This document shows positions 17,540-25,253 of a stretch of DNA of 64,000 bases, piece by piece. The notes beneath the pieces were generated by a model. It saw only the letters and a list, made by a program, of their open reading frames with translations, was not told the origin of the DNA and did no database searches. Source of the stretch: DASQDN01 sp963825845 (GTDB lineage: Bacteria; Acidobacteriota; Terriglobia; Bryobacterales; Bryobacteraceae); NCBI GenBank assembly GCA_963825845.1, contig CAWGVL010000066.1:86780-150779 (forward strand). The letters are read 5' to 3'. Every line of letters starts with the position of its first letter. Positions within the stretch are counted from its first letter, which is position 1. The translations under genes were made by a program, and so were the position numbers.

Positions 17540-19368
17540 ATGCGGCCGTAATTACTCGGAATCGTCAACCATCGCTGCTCAGCGCCAGCGACGCTGAACC
17601 CGTCATTGCCGTGCAGCAGTTCTGAATACGAGCCACCGCGGACGAACGTGAATGGGACCGATGCGTCCCCATCGCTAAAGTTCAAGGCGACAAGCGAAAA
17701 TGCGCTCGCCGTCGAGCGCGAATATAACAGCACGCCGTGGGACTGATATTTTTCCCAGTCGTTGTAGAAATAGAAATCACCTTCCAGAAGCGGGGCATTG
17801 GCGCGGCGAACGCGGGTAAGCCTTCGTATCAGGCGCAGAACTCCCCGGCCTTCGTGGTCATAAAAGAGTTCCCACGGCATCGGCCGGATCAAACCGATTC
17901 GTGCGAACCCTCGTTCCGGAACAACGTTGTCCGCTCCCAATTCTTGTCCTTGCCAGAGCAAAGGAATCCCTTTCGCGGTGAGCAACGCGATTAGGTATGG
18001 CTGCACCTTGTACCACTTCGACCGATCCGCCTTATCAAACAAAGGATCATCTCCGTGGATGATGCCGAATTCCGCCAGAAAACGGGAGTGGTCGTGGTTC
18101 TCGATGTACTGAAACGCGCTTTTTGGCAAGGTATCCGTGTTGTGCGTTGCCTTTTCGGGAAATCCATCGAGTCCCAGCCGCAGCCCCAGATCATACAGTC
18201 GTCCGCGATCACCGTGCGCGACGGCCTGCGCGCTGACGAGCGTTTCGTTTTGCCAGGTCGAATTCGTGTAGGTCTGCCACACGATTCCCTTCGGGTCTTC
18301 CAACTGCTCGGCGCACTGGATCAGATTCAGATCGCTGCCGTCCGAGAAGCGCTGCCAGTGACCGGTTCCTGCTTGCGCGTTGACGAAATTGTAGGTCTCG
18401 TAAACGAGGTCCGAATAACCCACACCCATCGGTCCGTCCCAGTAATTTGGGACGCAGTCATACCGATAACCGTCAACGTGGCACTTGTCCAGCCAGAAAT
18501 GGTTGACCGTGAAGAAGTAGTCGCGGACAATTGGCCGGGTCCAATCTGTGCTCGGGCCAAACATGTCTTTCGCGAATGATCCCATGAACGGATTCTCACG
18601 ATAGCCGAGCCGCGAGTAGACGTACTCGTATGGAAAGTTAGCGCCCGTGTGGCCGTAAACGACGTCGAGAATCACAGCTATCCCGTTCTGGTGCGCGATG
18701 TCAACAAATCGCTGAAAATTGACCCGATTACCGAACCGTTCATCGACGCCTAGAAAACCAATCGGTTCGAAACCCCAGTTCAGCGTAGCCTCGACGTTCG
18801 TGATTGGCATAACCTCGATGCAGTTGATCCCGAGATCCGCCAGATAAGGCAACCGTTCCGCAGCGTGCTCCAAGTCGACTCGGAACTCGTGCAGCATGAC
18901 TTCATAGACGATGAGTTCTTTCAAACGCGGCGTCTTCCACGCGGACTCTGACGCGCTCCAGACGTGGTCCTGAAAATTGAGAGTGAACGCCGAAAGCCTC
19001 CCGACCCCGAACTCGCGTGCGAAAGGATCGATGATCCAATCAAGCGGCTCGCGCAGCAACGGACTATGGAGTTCAAACCGGTATACGTATGTCCCCGGTT
19101 GACCCCATTTCGACGCAGGAGTCGGTCTGCCGCCCGGATTGATGCTGACGAGCGCCGACCAATAATCGCCGTAGGTGGGATCTACGCTGTGGGTAAGAGG
19201 GAATTCGAGCGGGGGGATCTCCTGAAGAAACTGGTCTGATTCATGGATGATTTTGACAGAAAGCTGATTGCCGGTTTGTGCGCTCACCCAAGGAAGGAGG
19301 AGACCGAACTGCACCTGTCCGGGAGTCACTTCGCGCGGCCCAAGCCTGTCGAGCGGGAGTAACTTCAT
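17527..19368 (-). CDS. GH13 alpha-amylase-family glycoside hydrolase or transglycosidase
   Basis: 613 residues, without signal peptide. An N-terminal beta domain of about 125 residues (CBM48/isoamylase-like) precedes the (beta/alpha)8 barrel. The four GH13 regions are visible: DVVYGHTG (region I), GYRYDCVPN with the catalytic Asp (region II), LIQCAEQL with the acid/base Glu (region III) and YIENHDHSRF (region IV). The approach YEVMLHEFRVDLEHAAERL is like that of branching and trehalohydrolase-type enzymes. The end is a short beta-sandwich. It therefore acts on alpha-glucans in the cytoplasm; glucan branching enzyme or malto-oligosyltrehalose trehalohydrolase-like are possibilities that motifs alone do not settle. 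First gene of the minus-strand operon down to about 11910. Confidence 0.85.
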   Translation of the reverse strand: MKLLPLDRLGPREVTPGQVQFGLLLPWVSAQTGNQLSVKIIHESDQFLQEIPPLEFPLTHSVDPTYGDYWSALVSINPGGRPTPASKWGQPGTYVYRFELHSPLLREPLDWIIDPFAREFGVGRLSAFTLNFQDHVWSASESAWKTPRLKELIVYEVMLHEFRVDLEHAAERLPYLADLGINCIEVMPITNVEATLNWGFEPIGFLGVDERFGNRVNFQRFVDIAHQNGIAVILDVVYGHTGANFPYEYVYSRLGYRENPFMGSFAKDMFGPSTDWTRPIVRDYFFTVNHFWLDKCHVDGYRYDCVPNYWDGPMGVGYSDLVYETYNFVNAQAGTGHWQRFSDGSDLNLIQCAEQLEDPKGIVWQTYTNSTWQNETLVSAQAVAHGDRGRLYDLGLRLGLDGFPEKATHNTDTLPKSAFQYIENHDHSRFLAEFGIIHGDDPLFDKADRSKWYKVQPYLIALLTAKGIPLLWQGQELGADNVVPERGFARIGLIRPMPWELFYDHEGRGVLRLIRRLTRVRRANAPLLEGDFYFYNDWEKYQSHGVLLYSRSTASAFSLVALNFSDGDASVPFTFVRGGSYSELLHGNDGFSVAGAEQRWLTIPSNYGRIWNV

Positions 19369-19536
19369 TAGGTCAGATTAGTACTCTCTTTGTAGCCTTG
19401 CAATGAAATGCGAGCTTACATGTAGCGGAGGTAGTACGCCGTTGTAAACAGTACTCGGGTGGCTCTGATGCCGTTGATGCAAACATCGTGAGCAAATGGT
19501 CCGGGCGCAGTCAGCAGTATCATTGAACAAACTGAA

Positions 19537-19959
19537 ATGGCCAAGCTGGAAGTTACGAAAACGATTGAAGCGCGCATGGTCAACAAGCGCAACCGGCAGG
19601 TTCTATCGCAGCCGCCGGTTACCCTGCCGTACGGTGCCATCCTGACCGACATTGTCGAGAATCGCGATGTTCTCGAGTTTCAGTATCTGGGGGAACTTTA
19701 CAATTGCAAAACTGACGTTCTCCGTGCTGCCTCGCGATCTCTGGACGATTGGACTCCTACCCCAAGCACTGCCTCATCTAACGCTGCACCCCCGGGGCCA
19801 GAGATCGCTTTCACGTGGGAGAGACTGAATGCCGGCCCGGTCGCAACGTATCGAGCGAAACTACCCGGCGGGTGGCTGATCCAGGTTGGGGACTCGAACT
19901 CTCGAGCGGTAGCGTTCTATCCCGACCCGGATCACGCATGGGACGGCAAAACCCGGTAG
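19537..19959 (+). CDS. Hypothetical protein
   Basis: 140 residues, not recognised. The first 65 residues (ARMVNKRNRQVLSQPPVTLP, YGAILTDIVENRDVLEFQYL) look like a small beta-barrel, perhaps SH3-like. A Pro/Ser/Ala-rich linker follows, then FTWERLNAGPVATYRAKLPG and GGWLIQVGDS. No signal peptide or membrane segment. It starts 168 bases from the divergent GH13 gene; that gap presumably holds both promoters. The frame has protein-like composition and no shift, so it is probably real. Confidence 0.6.
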   Translation: MAKLEVTKTIEARMVNKRNRQVLSQPPVTLPYGAILTDIVENRDVLEFQYLGELYNCKTDVLRAASRSLDDWTPTPSTASSNAAPPGPEIAFTWERLNAGPVATYRAKLPGGWLIQVGDSNSRAVAFYPDPDHAWDGKTR

Positions 19960-20062
19960 GGATATCAGCACAATGTCTGACAACCACTTTATCCAGACGT
20001 CATTTTTCTTTGGAGCGCCGCTGGACGGAACTGTTCCCGCAGCAGGCTACGGCAGCGTGGCG

Positions 20063-21228
20063 TCTCTTCGGGCTCTCGGCTACAACCCCTCCTATAACAA
20101 GCTGAACGTCGCGGCCATCGGATGTGGCGGCCAAGGCGGGTCATTCTCAACGATGCGGCGAAGGCGGAGAACATCGACTGCGCGACGTAAACGCCAAACG
20201 CGGCGGTCCCAACCTGGAGCGTCACAGCAAGGCCGCCAGGTACGAAGACTGCGTGATGCTCGACAAGGCGCGAACATCGACGCGTGTACGATCGGCATTG
20301 CCGATGTCATGCACGCGACAGGCTCTCGCCTGCATGCAGCCGTGGGAAGCACGTCTATGTCGAAAAGCCGCTGACAAAAACGCCATGGGAAGCTCGCCTT
20401 TGCAGCGCGCGGCGGTCAAATACAAGGTCGCGACGCAGATAGGGAATCAAGGGTTCTAGCATGAAGGCAATCGTGTCGCCGCTGAGATCGTGTGGTCAGG
20501 CGAGATCGGGGACGTGACTGAAGTTCATATCTCGACCACACCCGGCACACACCCCACTCGTTTAAAGGAGCTCCCGCCCGAGGAATCGGCCCAGGACAAC
20601 TTGAAATGGGATCTCTGGCTTCGCAATGCGCCGATGCCGCCGTTCAATTCCTACTATGTTCCTTAGAACTGGGCGTGGCTTTTATGATTTCGGTTCCGGA
20701 CAGATCGGAAATTCGGCCACGCATGCCGCCGGTCCGGTGCAGACCGCGCTTCAACTTGGCGCTCCGGAAGTTTGGAACGTACCGCAGTCGTGGCTGAGAG
20801 CAAGATCACCTTTCCCGATCGAGCCATAATCCGGCTGGCTTTTCCAGCCCGGGAAGCCATGCCGTCGGCGAACAATCTCGCAGACAAAGGCCGTTCAACC
20901 GGGAAAGATCGCGTCGCGCCGGCTCTCGCGAAGCCAGCAGACAGCCAGGTCCATTAATAGGGGCCGGGGGGCCAGGAGTACGCGTGTTCGGAGATTGTGG
21001 CGGAACCACCTCAATCCGGCATCCTCACCGGCAACGGAGCGGGGTTTATTGGTCCAAGGGCATGATGGGCACCGAGAGCGCGGGGAAGGCGTCTGGTCGC
21101 TCCCTTCCGCCCGCTCGAAGGAGTATGTCCTGCCTCCGGAGTTGTTGACGCCGTCGCCCGGCCACATGCTCGACTGGGTCCGCGCTTGCAAAGGTGGCGA
21201 GCATGCTGCTCGGATTTCAGCTATGTAA
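20063..21228 (+). pseudogene. Decayed Gfo/Idh/MocA-family oxidoreductase
   Basis: Pieces of one NAD(P)-dependent sugar oxidoreductase appear in order in changing frames. They are NKLNVAAIGCGGQGGS (Rossmann G-x-G-x2-G, about 20100-20140), then DVNAKRGGPNLERHSKAARY (20180-20240) and KPLTKTPWEA (about 20370). Further on come RAAVKYKVATQIGNQG (20405-20455), GEIGDVTEVHISTTPG (20500-20545) and WDLWLRNAPMPPF (20605-20645). Near the end are KITFPDRAIIRLAFPARE and PGHMLDWVRACKGGE (to 21210). At least five frame changes are needed. The pattern KLNVAAIGCGGQG is typical of exported acidobacterial and planctomycetal members of the family. The preceding stretch from 19973 has no separate gene. No functional product is expected. 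Confidence 0.82.
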
Positions 21229-21320
21229 AAGCCCGTTTTTCAAAGAGGATGGGAGATCAAGCTGTGAGTTGGGCATTTGGACGAGCTTCCTGTCGTGAAA
21301 GTTGACCGCTAAACTGAAGG

Positions 21321-21968
21321 TTGGATCTCTTCATCTTCGATCTGGACGGCACCCTTATTGATTCGAAGCTCGATCTGGCGCACGCGGTAAACGCCACACG
21401 AGCGCACCTGGACCTCCCGCCGCTCGAACACGAGCTCATCTTTTCTTATGTCGGGAACGGAGCACCCGTCCTGATTCGGCGCGCCCTCGGCCCGGAAGCT
21501 CCCGAAGACCTCGTGAATCACGCGCTCGAGTACTTCCTGGCGTATTACCGCGAGCACATGCTCGACTACACGGTACTGTATCCGGGCGTTCGGGAGACGC
21601 TTGAGAAACTCGACAACGGCGAGCGCCGTCTTGCGGTATTGACGAATAAACCCGTGCGCATCAGCGCAGCAATCCTCGATGGTCTGAGCGTGGGAAAGCA
21701 TTTTTTCCGCGTATACGGTGGGAACAGCTTCGAGCAGAAGAAGCCTGACCCGATCGGCATCGAGACCCTGTTGCGCGAAGCAGGCGCACGAAAGGAGCGT
21801 ACCCTGATGGTCGGCGACAGCGCCGTCGATATCCAGACCGCTCGCAATGCCGGAATTCCGTGCTGTGGAGTGACCTATGGCTTCCAGCCCGAGTCGCTGG
21901 CAGCGTGCCCGCCGGACTTCCTGATAGAGCGGATGGATAAGCTGTTGGACGCTTTGCAGCTATCATAG
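21321..21968 (+). CDS. gph: HAD-family hydrolase, phosphoglycolate-phosphatase-like
   Basis: 215 residues starting at TTG. The HAD motifs are complete: IFDLDGTLIDS (motif I with the nucleophilic Asp and acid/base Asp), VLTNKP (motif II), KKPDPIGIETLL (motif III Lys) and MVGDSAVDIQTARNAG (motif IV). The cap between motifs I and II is the all-helical C1 type seen in phosphoglycolate phosphatase and beta-phosphoglucomutase. The TNKP motif and overall length favour Gph, which removes 2-phosphoglycolate formed in DNA repair. It is separated by 12 bases from the parvulin gene and likely co-transcribed. Substrate assignment within the HAD family is tentative. Confidence 0.8.
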   Translation: MDLFIFDLDGTLIDSKLDLAHAVNATRAHLDLPPLEHELIFSYVGNGAPVLIRRALGPEAPEDLVNHALEYFLAYYREHMLDYTVLYPGVRETLEKLDNGERRLAVLTNKPVRISAAILDGLSVGKHFFRVYGGNSFEQKKPDPIGIETLLREAGARKERTLMVGDSAVDIQTARNAGIPCCGVTYGFQPESLAACPPDFLIERMDKLLDALQLS

Positions 21969-21980
21969 TAGTGCCTATAC

Positions 21981-23009
21981 ATGCGAACTTTCGCGTTTCT
22001 CCCCTTTGCATTTGTGTGTGCAATCGCCCTTACCGGATGCAAATCTGCCCCTCCTGCTAACGTTGCTGCGACGGTGAACAGCCGTCCGATCACCAACGAG
22101 GATGTCGAAAAGCACTTTCAGTTGAACTTCGCCGACGCGAAATCCCGGCCGGCGGACGACCAGATGATGATCCAGAAACTGGAGATCGTTCGCACGCTCA
22201 TCGACAACGAAATCATGCTTCAACGCGCCGAAAAACTCAGCCTCATGGCGACGGACGCGGATGTCGAGGCTAAGTTTAACGAACTGAAGTCCGGTTACAC
22301 CCAGGAAGAGTTCCAAAAAACACTGGATGCGCGCAAGATGACGGTTGCAGATCTGAAGGCGCAACTGCGAAGGGACCTGAGCGTCCAAAAACTGATCAAC
22401 AAGGAAATCACATCGCAGATCTCCATCAGCGACAGCCAGATCGCCGAGTTCTACAACGCCAATAAAGAAGCATTCAATCTGGCCGAGCCCCAGATTCACC
22501 TCGCTCAAATTGTCGTCACCGCGAACAGCGATCCCAACGTTCGAAACCTGAAGAACGATGACGCCACGACCGAGGATCAGGCCAAGAACAAGATTCAGGC
22601 TCTCGATGCTCGTCTCCGCCAGGGAGAGGATTTCGCGATGCTCGCACAGAACTTCTCCGAAGACCCGCAATCCGCCGCCAACGGAGGGGATCTCGGGTTC
22701 ATTCCTCAGTCCGCCCTTGAACAGGCCGGGAAGGACGTCCGCAACATGATCCTGCAACTGCCTCCCGGCCAGATCACGCCCAAGCCTATCGCAAGCCAGG
22801 GAAGCTACCGCATCTTCAAGGTGATGTCCAAAGAGCCTGCCGGCCAGCGGGAGTTGAATGACCCTAAGGTGCAGCAGCGCATTCGCGAAACCCTGCTCAA
22901 TCGCAGGGACCAGTTGCTTCGAGCCGCCTACTATGAAGTGGCCCGTAATGAGGCGAAGGTCCAGAATTTCTTCGCTGCGAAGATAACTGAATCCTCAAGT
23001 AAGAAATAG
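21981..23009 (+). CDS. Parvulin-type peptidyl-prolyl isomerase lipoprotein (SurA/PrsA-like)
   Basis: 342 residues. The signal peptide ends in a lipobox, ALTGC, so the mature protein is probably lipidated at that Cys and membrane-anchored. An N-terminal SurA-like chaperone domain follows (ATVNSRPITNEDVEKHF, ...KLEIVRTLIDNEIMLQRAEK). The parvulin domain spans about residues 170-275 (IHLAQIVV, GEDFAMLAQNFSEDPQSAANG, GGDLGFIPQSAL). Such proteins assist folding of exported or outer-membrane proteins; this genome segment encodes many of them. It is downstream of the HAD gene by 12 bases. Confidence 0.88.
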   Translation: MRTFAFLPFAFVCAIALTGCKSAPPANVAATVNSRPITNEDVEKHFQLNFADAKSRPADDQMMIQKLEIVRTLIDNEIMLQRAEKLSLMATDADVEAKFNELKSGYTQEEFQKTLDARKMTVADLKAQLRRDLSVQKLINKEITSQISISDSQIAEFYNANKEAFNLAEPQIHLAQIVVTANSDPNVRNLKNDDATTEDQAKNKIQALDARLRQGEDFAMLAQNFSEDPQSAANGGDLGFIPQSALEQAGKDVRNMILQLPPGQITPKPIASQGSYRIFKVMSKEPAGQRELNDPKVQQRIRETLLNRRDQLLRAAYYEVARNEAKVQNFFAAKITESSSKK

Positions 23010-23118
23010 TCGATTCCCGGCGACGGATTTGGGCATCTCAAACGAAGACCCGGAAACGTACGTGTCACGTCAGTAGTCGTACTGCGTGTGGAACCGTGAT
23101 TCCGGTCCATCCCGATTG

Positions 23119-23946
23119 ATGGCGCGACTGATTTTTCTCACGTTAACTCTCGCGCTCCTGCCCGCCGCGTGGTTCTACACCACGACTCCGACGAACATTG
23201 CTCCCGTAGCCCACGCTGCGTCGAACGCGCCGCATCTCACCGTCCTCACCCTCAATTTGGCGAAAGTCACAGCGGTAGATGAGATTCTGCGGGAACTCCG
23301 TCCGGCGGACATCCTCCTTTTCCAGGAAGTGGTTCGATCCGCAGACTCGCACCCGAGCATTGCGGAAGTAATCGCCCGCAGACTCAACATGCAGGTTCAA
23401 TTCGCCGCGCCGGATCGCGGTGCGACCGGGTCCGGGATCGCGGTTCTAAGCCGTTTTCCACTCACTCAGGTGGCAACCTATCAGGTGAAACCAATCAACC
23501 TGATATTTCGGTCCCGTAAGCGAGTACTTCTTGGTGTCACCGCGCAGACTTCTGTCGGGCCGATTCGTATTGTGTGCGCCCATTTGGACACCAGGATTAA
23601 TCCCGCGGACCGGCTTCGCGAATTGGAACCCGCGATCGAAGACGCCAAACAGTTCGGCGGGCCCGTCCTGATCGCCGGCGACCTTAACACGAACGATATG
23701 CAATGGGTGTCGCACGTTGTTCCCGTACCCTGGCCGGGCTGGCAGGCATCCCGAGTCAGAGATTTGATGGCGAAAAACGGATTTCATACGCCATTTCAAA
23801 CCCGGCGGGCAACTTTCGATCATCTCGGCATGCAACTTGACTGGATATTCCTGCGGAATCTCGCGGCCGTGCGTACCGACATCGTGCCGGTGGATTTCTC
23901 AGATCACCATGCGTTAGTAGCGGTAATCGGACCGGCTGGCAAGTGA
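23119..23946 (+). CDS. Endonuclease/exonuclease/phosphatase-family protein, exported or membrane-anchored
   Basis: 275 residues from the ATG at 23119, chosen because the hydrophobic leader (MARLIFLTLTLALLPAAWF) begins there; a GTG at 23086 would add 11 polar residues. Motifs of the EEP (DNase I-like) superfamily are in order: LTVLTLNLAK, LLFQEVVR (metal-binding Glu), CAHLDTR, IAGDLNTND, LDWIFLR and SDHHALVAV (catalytic His). The substrate may be DNA, RNA or a phospholipid/phosphoinositide; the family does not decide. It acts outside the cytoplasm if the leader is functional. Confidence 0.82.
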   Translation: MARLIFLTLTLALLPAAWFYTTTPTNIAPVAHAASNAPHLTVLTLNLAKVTAVDEILRELRPADILLFQEVVRSADSHPSIAEVIARRLNMQVQFAAPDRGATGSGIAVLSRFPLTQVATYQVKPINLIFRSRKRVLLGVTAQTSVGPIRIVCAHLDTRINPADRLRELEPAIEDAKQFGGPVLIAGDLNTNDMQWVSHVVPVPWPGWQASRVRDLMAKNGFHTPFQTRRATFDHLGMQLDWIFLRNLAAVRTDIVPVDFSDHHALVAVIGPAGK

Positions 23947-24002
23947 ATGTCCACCACGGCGAGGTGGCGCATGTTATACCAGCATAATGAATAATTTGGC
24001 AC

Positions 24003-24032
24003 TTGCATTCATAGGCGCTCGGTGGATATAAT
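24003..24032 (+). promoter_or_regulatory. Sigma-70-type promoter of the DAHP synthase attenuator leader
   Basis: A perfect TATAAT -10 box at 24027-24032 with a TTGCAT -35-like hexamer at 24003-24008 (18-base spacer). The predicted transcription start is around 24038-24041, almost on top of the leader-peptide ATG at 24041. The -10 is convincing; the -35 matches only the first three bases of the consensus. Confidence 0.65.
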
Positions 24033-24040
24033 CAGACTTC

Positions 24041-24094
24041 ATGCTTAGCTCGCGCGGCCACTCGTTTACTTTCCGATTTTGGCGAACCGCCTGA
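24041..24094 (+). CDS. Aromatic leader peptide (17 residues) of the DAHP synthase attenuator
   Basis: A 17-codon frame, MLSSRGHSFTFRFWRTA, ending in TGA at 24092-24094. It packs three Phe codons (24065, 24071, 24077) and one Trp codon (24080) into six codons, far above chance for such a short frame, directly upstream of the first enzyme of aromatic biosynthesis. The ATG lies about nine bases after the -10 box, so the message may be leaderless or nearly so; no Shine-Dalgarno sequence fits. Stalling on scarce Phe- or Trp-tRNA would hold the ribosome over RNA segment 1 of the downstream structure. Confidence 0.78.
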   Translation: MLSSRGHSFTFRFWRTA

Positions 24095-24169
24095 ATCGGC
24101 ACGAGTGGCGTTAGCTGAACGACGAACCAGGATTCGAAAGCAGCCCACTCGGAAACGAGTGGGCTTTCT
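24057..24169 (+). promoter_or_regulatory. Transcription attenuator with mutually exclusive hairpins, upstream of DAHP synthase
   Basis: Four segments can pair alternatively. Segment 1 (GCCACTCGT, 24057-24065) pairs for nine bases with segment 2 (ACGAGTGGC, 24101-24109), helped by CCGATT (24073-24078) with AATCGG (24094-24099). Segment 2 (24102-24108) pairs for seven bases with segment 3 (CCACTCG, 24145-24151) as the antiterminator. Segment 3 (24142-24151) pairs for ten bases with segment 4 (24156-24165) as the terminator. Segment 1 overlaps the leader codons just before and at the first Phe codon, and segment 2 begins seven bases after the leader stop. This is the classical trp/phe-type layout: stalling frees segment 2 to block the terminator, while completed translation covers segment 2 and permits termination. 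Confidence 0.8.
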
Positions 24170-24175
24170 ACTTTC
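24142..24175 (+). terminator. Intrinsic terminator hairpin of the DAHP synthase attenuator
   Basis: A perfect ten-base-pair stem, AGCCCACTCG with CGAGTGGGCT, closed by a GAAA (GNRA) tetraloop at 24152-24155, followed by the T-rich stretch TTTCTACTTT. It ends about 32 bases before the DAHP synthase ATG, so termination here would silence that gene. The T tract is interrupted, suggesting partial read-through. Confidence 0.78.
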
Positions 24176-24206
24176 AGGGCATGGAATTTTAGCTGGAGTT
24201 ACTTCA

Positions 24207-25247
24207 ATGATCGTATCGATGAAAATGCACGCGAAGCGAGAGGACATACAGGCCGTTTGCGACCGTGTGCACGAGTTTGGGTACAAGGTCCACTCCATTG
24301 AGGGAGAGGAACGTGTGGTGATCGGCATTGTCGGCGTCGGTGACGTTACAGCCTGTCTGGAGTCGATCGAAGCCATGCCGGGAGTGGAGAAAGCAGTCCG
24401 GATCTCGGCTCCATACAAATTCGTAAGCAAGGAATTTCGCCCCGGCCGTACCCAGGTCGTGGTGAACGGTCGGGAAATCGGCGGTGACGAGTTTATCGTC
24501 ATCGCGGGGCCGTGCTCTGTAGAGAGCGAGAAGCAGATCATGGAGTCGGCCACGGCAGTTGCTGAAGCCGGCGCGCACATGCTTCGAGGCGGCGCCTTCA
24601 AGCCTCGCACTTCGCCCTATGACTTTCAGGGGATGGAGATCGAAGGCCTGAAGCTGTTGAAGAAGGCAAAAGATGCTACCGGACTTTCGATCGTCACGGA
24701 AGTAATGTCGGATCGGGATGTGGAACTCGTCGCCGATTACGCCGACGTGCTCCAGATCGGCGCCCGCAACATGCAGAACTTCTCCCTGTTGAAGACGCTC
24801 GGCAAAGTTCAGACGCCCATTCTTCTGAAGCGCGGCCTGAGTTCGACCCTGAAGGAACTGCTGATGTCCGCTGAATACATCGTTGCGCACGGCAACCCCA
24901 ACGTGATCCTGTGCGAGCGCGGTATCCGGACCTTCGAAACCGCCACGCGTAATACGTGCGATATCGCTGCGGTCGCTGTCCTCAACGAACTCACACACCT
25001 GCCGGTCATCCTCGACCCGAGCCACGCCACGGGTAAACGGAGCCTGGTCCCGGCACTCTCCCGCGCAGCCGTCGCAATCGGCGCGGACGGTATCATCGTC
25101 GAAGTGCATCCTTGCCCCGCGAAGGCCATCAGTGATGGAGCACAGTCGCTCGATCTGCCAATGTTTCGCAACATGATGCAGGAACTCGATCCGTACATGC
25201 AGATCTGGCGTCAAAGTCGCGTCAGCGAACTCGCCGCGGCCGTCTAA
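24207..25247 (+). CDS. aroF: 3-deoxy-7-phosphoheptulonate (DAHP) synthase, type I-beta with N-terminal regulatory domain
   Basis: 346 residues from the ATG at 24207, preceded by GGAG at about eight bases; an upstream in-frame start at 24105 would run through the attenuator hairpin and is rejected. The enzyme joins phosphoenolpyruvate and erythrose 4-phosphate, the entry step of the shikimate pathway in the cytoplasm. An N-terminal ferredoxin-like domain (residues 1-70, MIVSMKMHAKREDIQAV) resembles that of the Thermotoga enzyme, where it mediates feedback inhibition by Phe/Tyr. Catalytic-barrel signatures: IAGPCSVES, FKPRTSPYDFQG, LQIGARNMQNF, PILLKRGLSS, VILDPSHATGKR and IIVEVHPCP. Expression appears to be controlled by the attenuator at 24057-24169, giving two layers of feedback. 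The next gene starts seven bases downstream. Confidence 0.95.
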   Translation: MIVSMKMHAKREDIQAVCDRVHEFGYKVHSIEGEERVVIGIVGVGDVTACLESIEAMPGVEKAVRISAPYKFVSKEFRPGRTQVVVNGREIGGDEFIVIAGPCSVESEKQIMESATAVAEAGAHMLRGGAFKPRTSPYDFQGMEIEGLKLLKKAKDATGLSIVTEVMSDRDVELVADYADVLQIGARNMQNFSLLKTLGKVQTPILLKRGLSSTLKELLMSAEYIVAHGNPNVILCERGIRTFETATRNTCDIAAVAVLNELTHLPVILDPSHATGKRSLVPALSRAAVAIGADGIIVEVHPCPAKAISDGAQSLDLPMFRNMMQELDPYMQIWRQSRVSELAAAV

Positions 25248-25253
25248 TCCTCC

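Noticed and set aside
21975..22757. A 260-residue minus-strand frame over the parvulin gene
   Set aside because: The plus strand has lipobox, chaperone and parvulin motifs; the reverse frame has none.
24105..24206. Upstream in-frame start for DAHP synthase
   Set aside because: It would translate the attenuator terminator and add 34 residues not typical of the family, while 24207 has GGAG correctly spaced.
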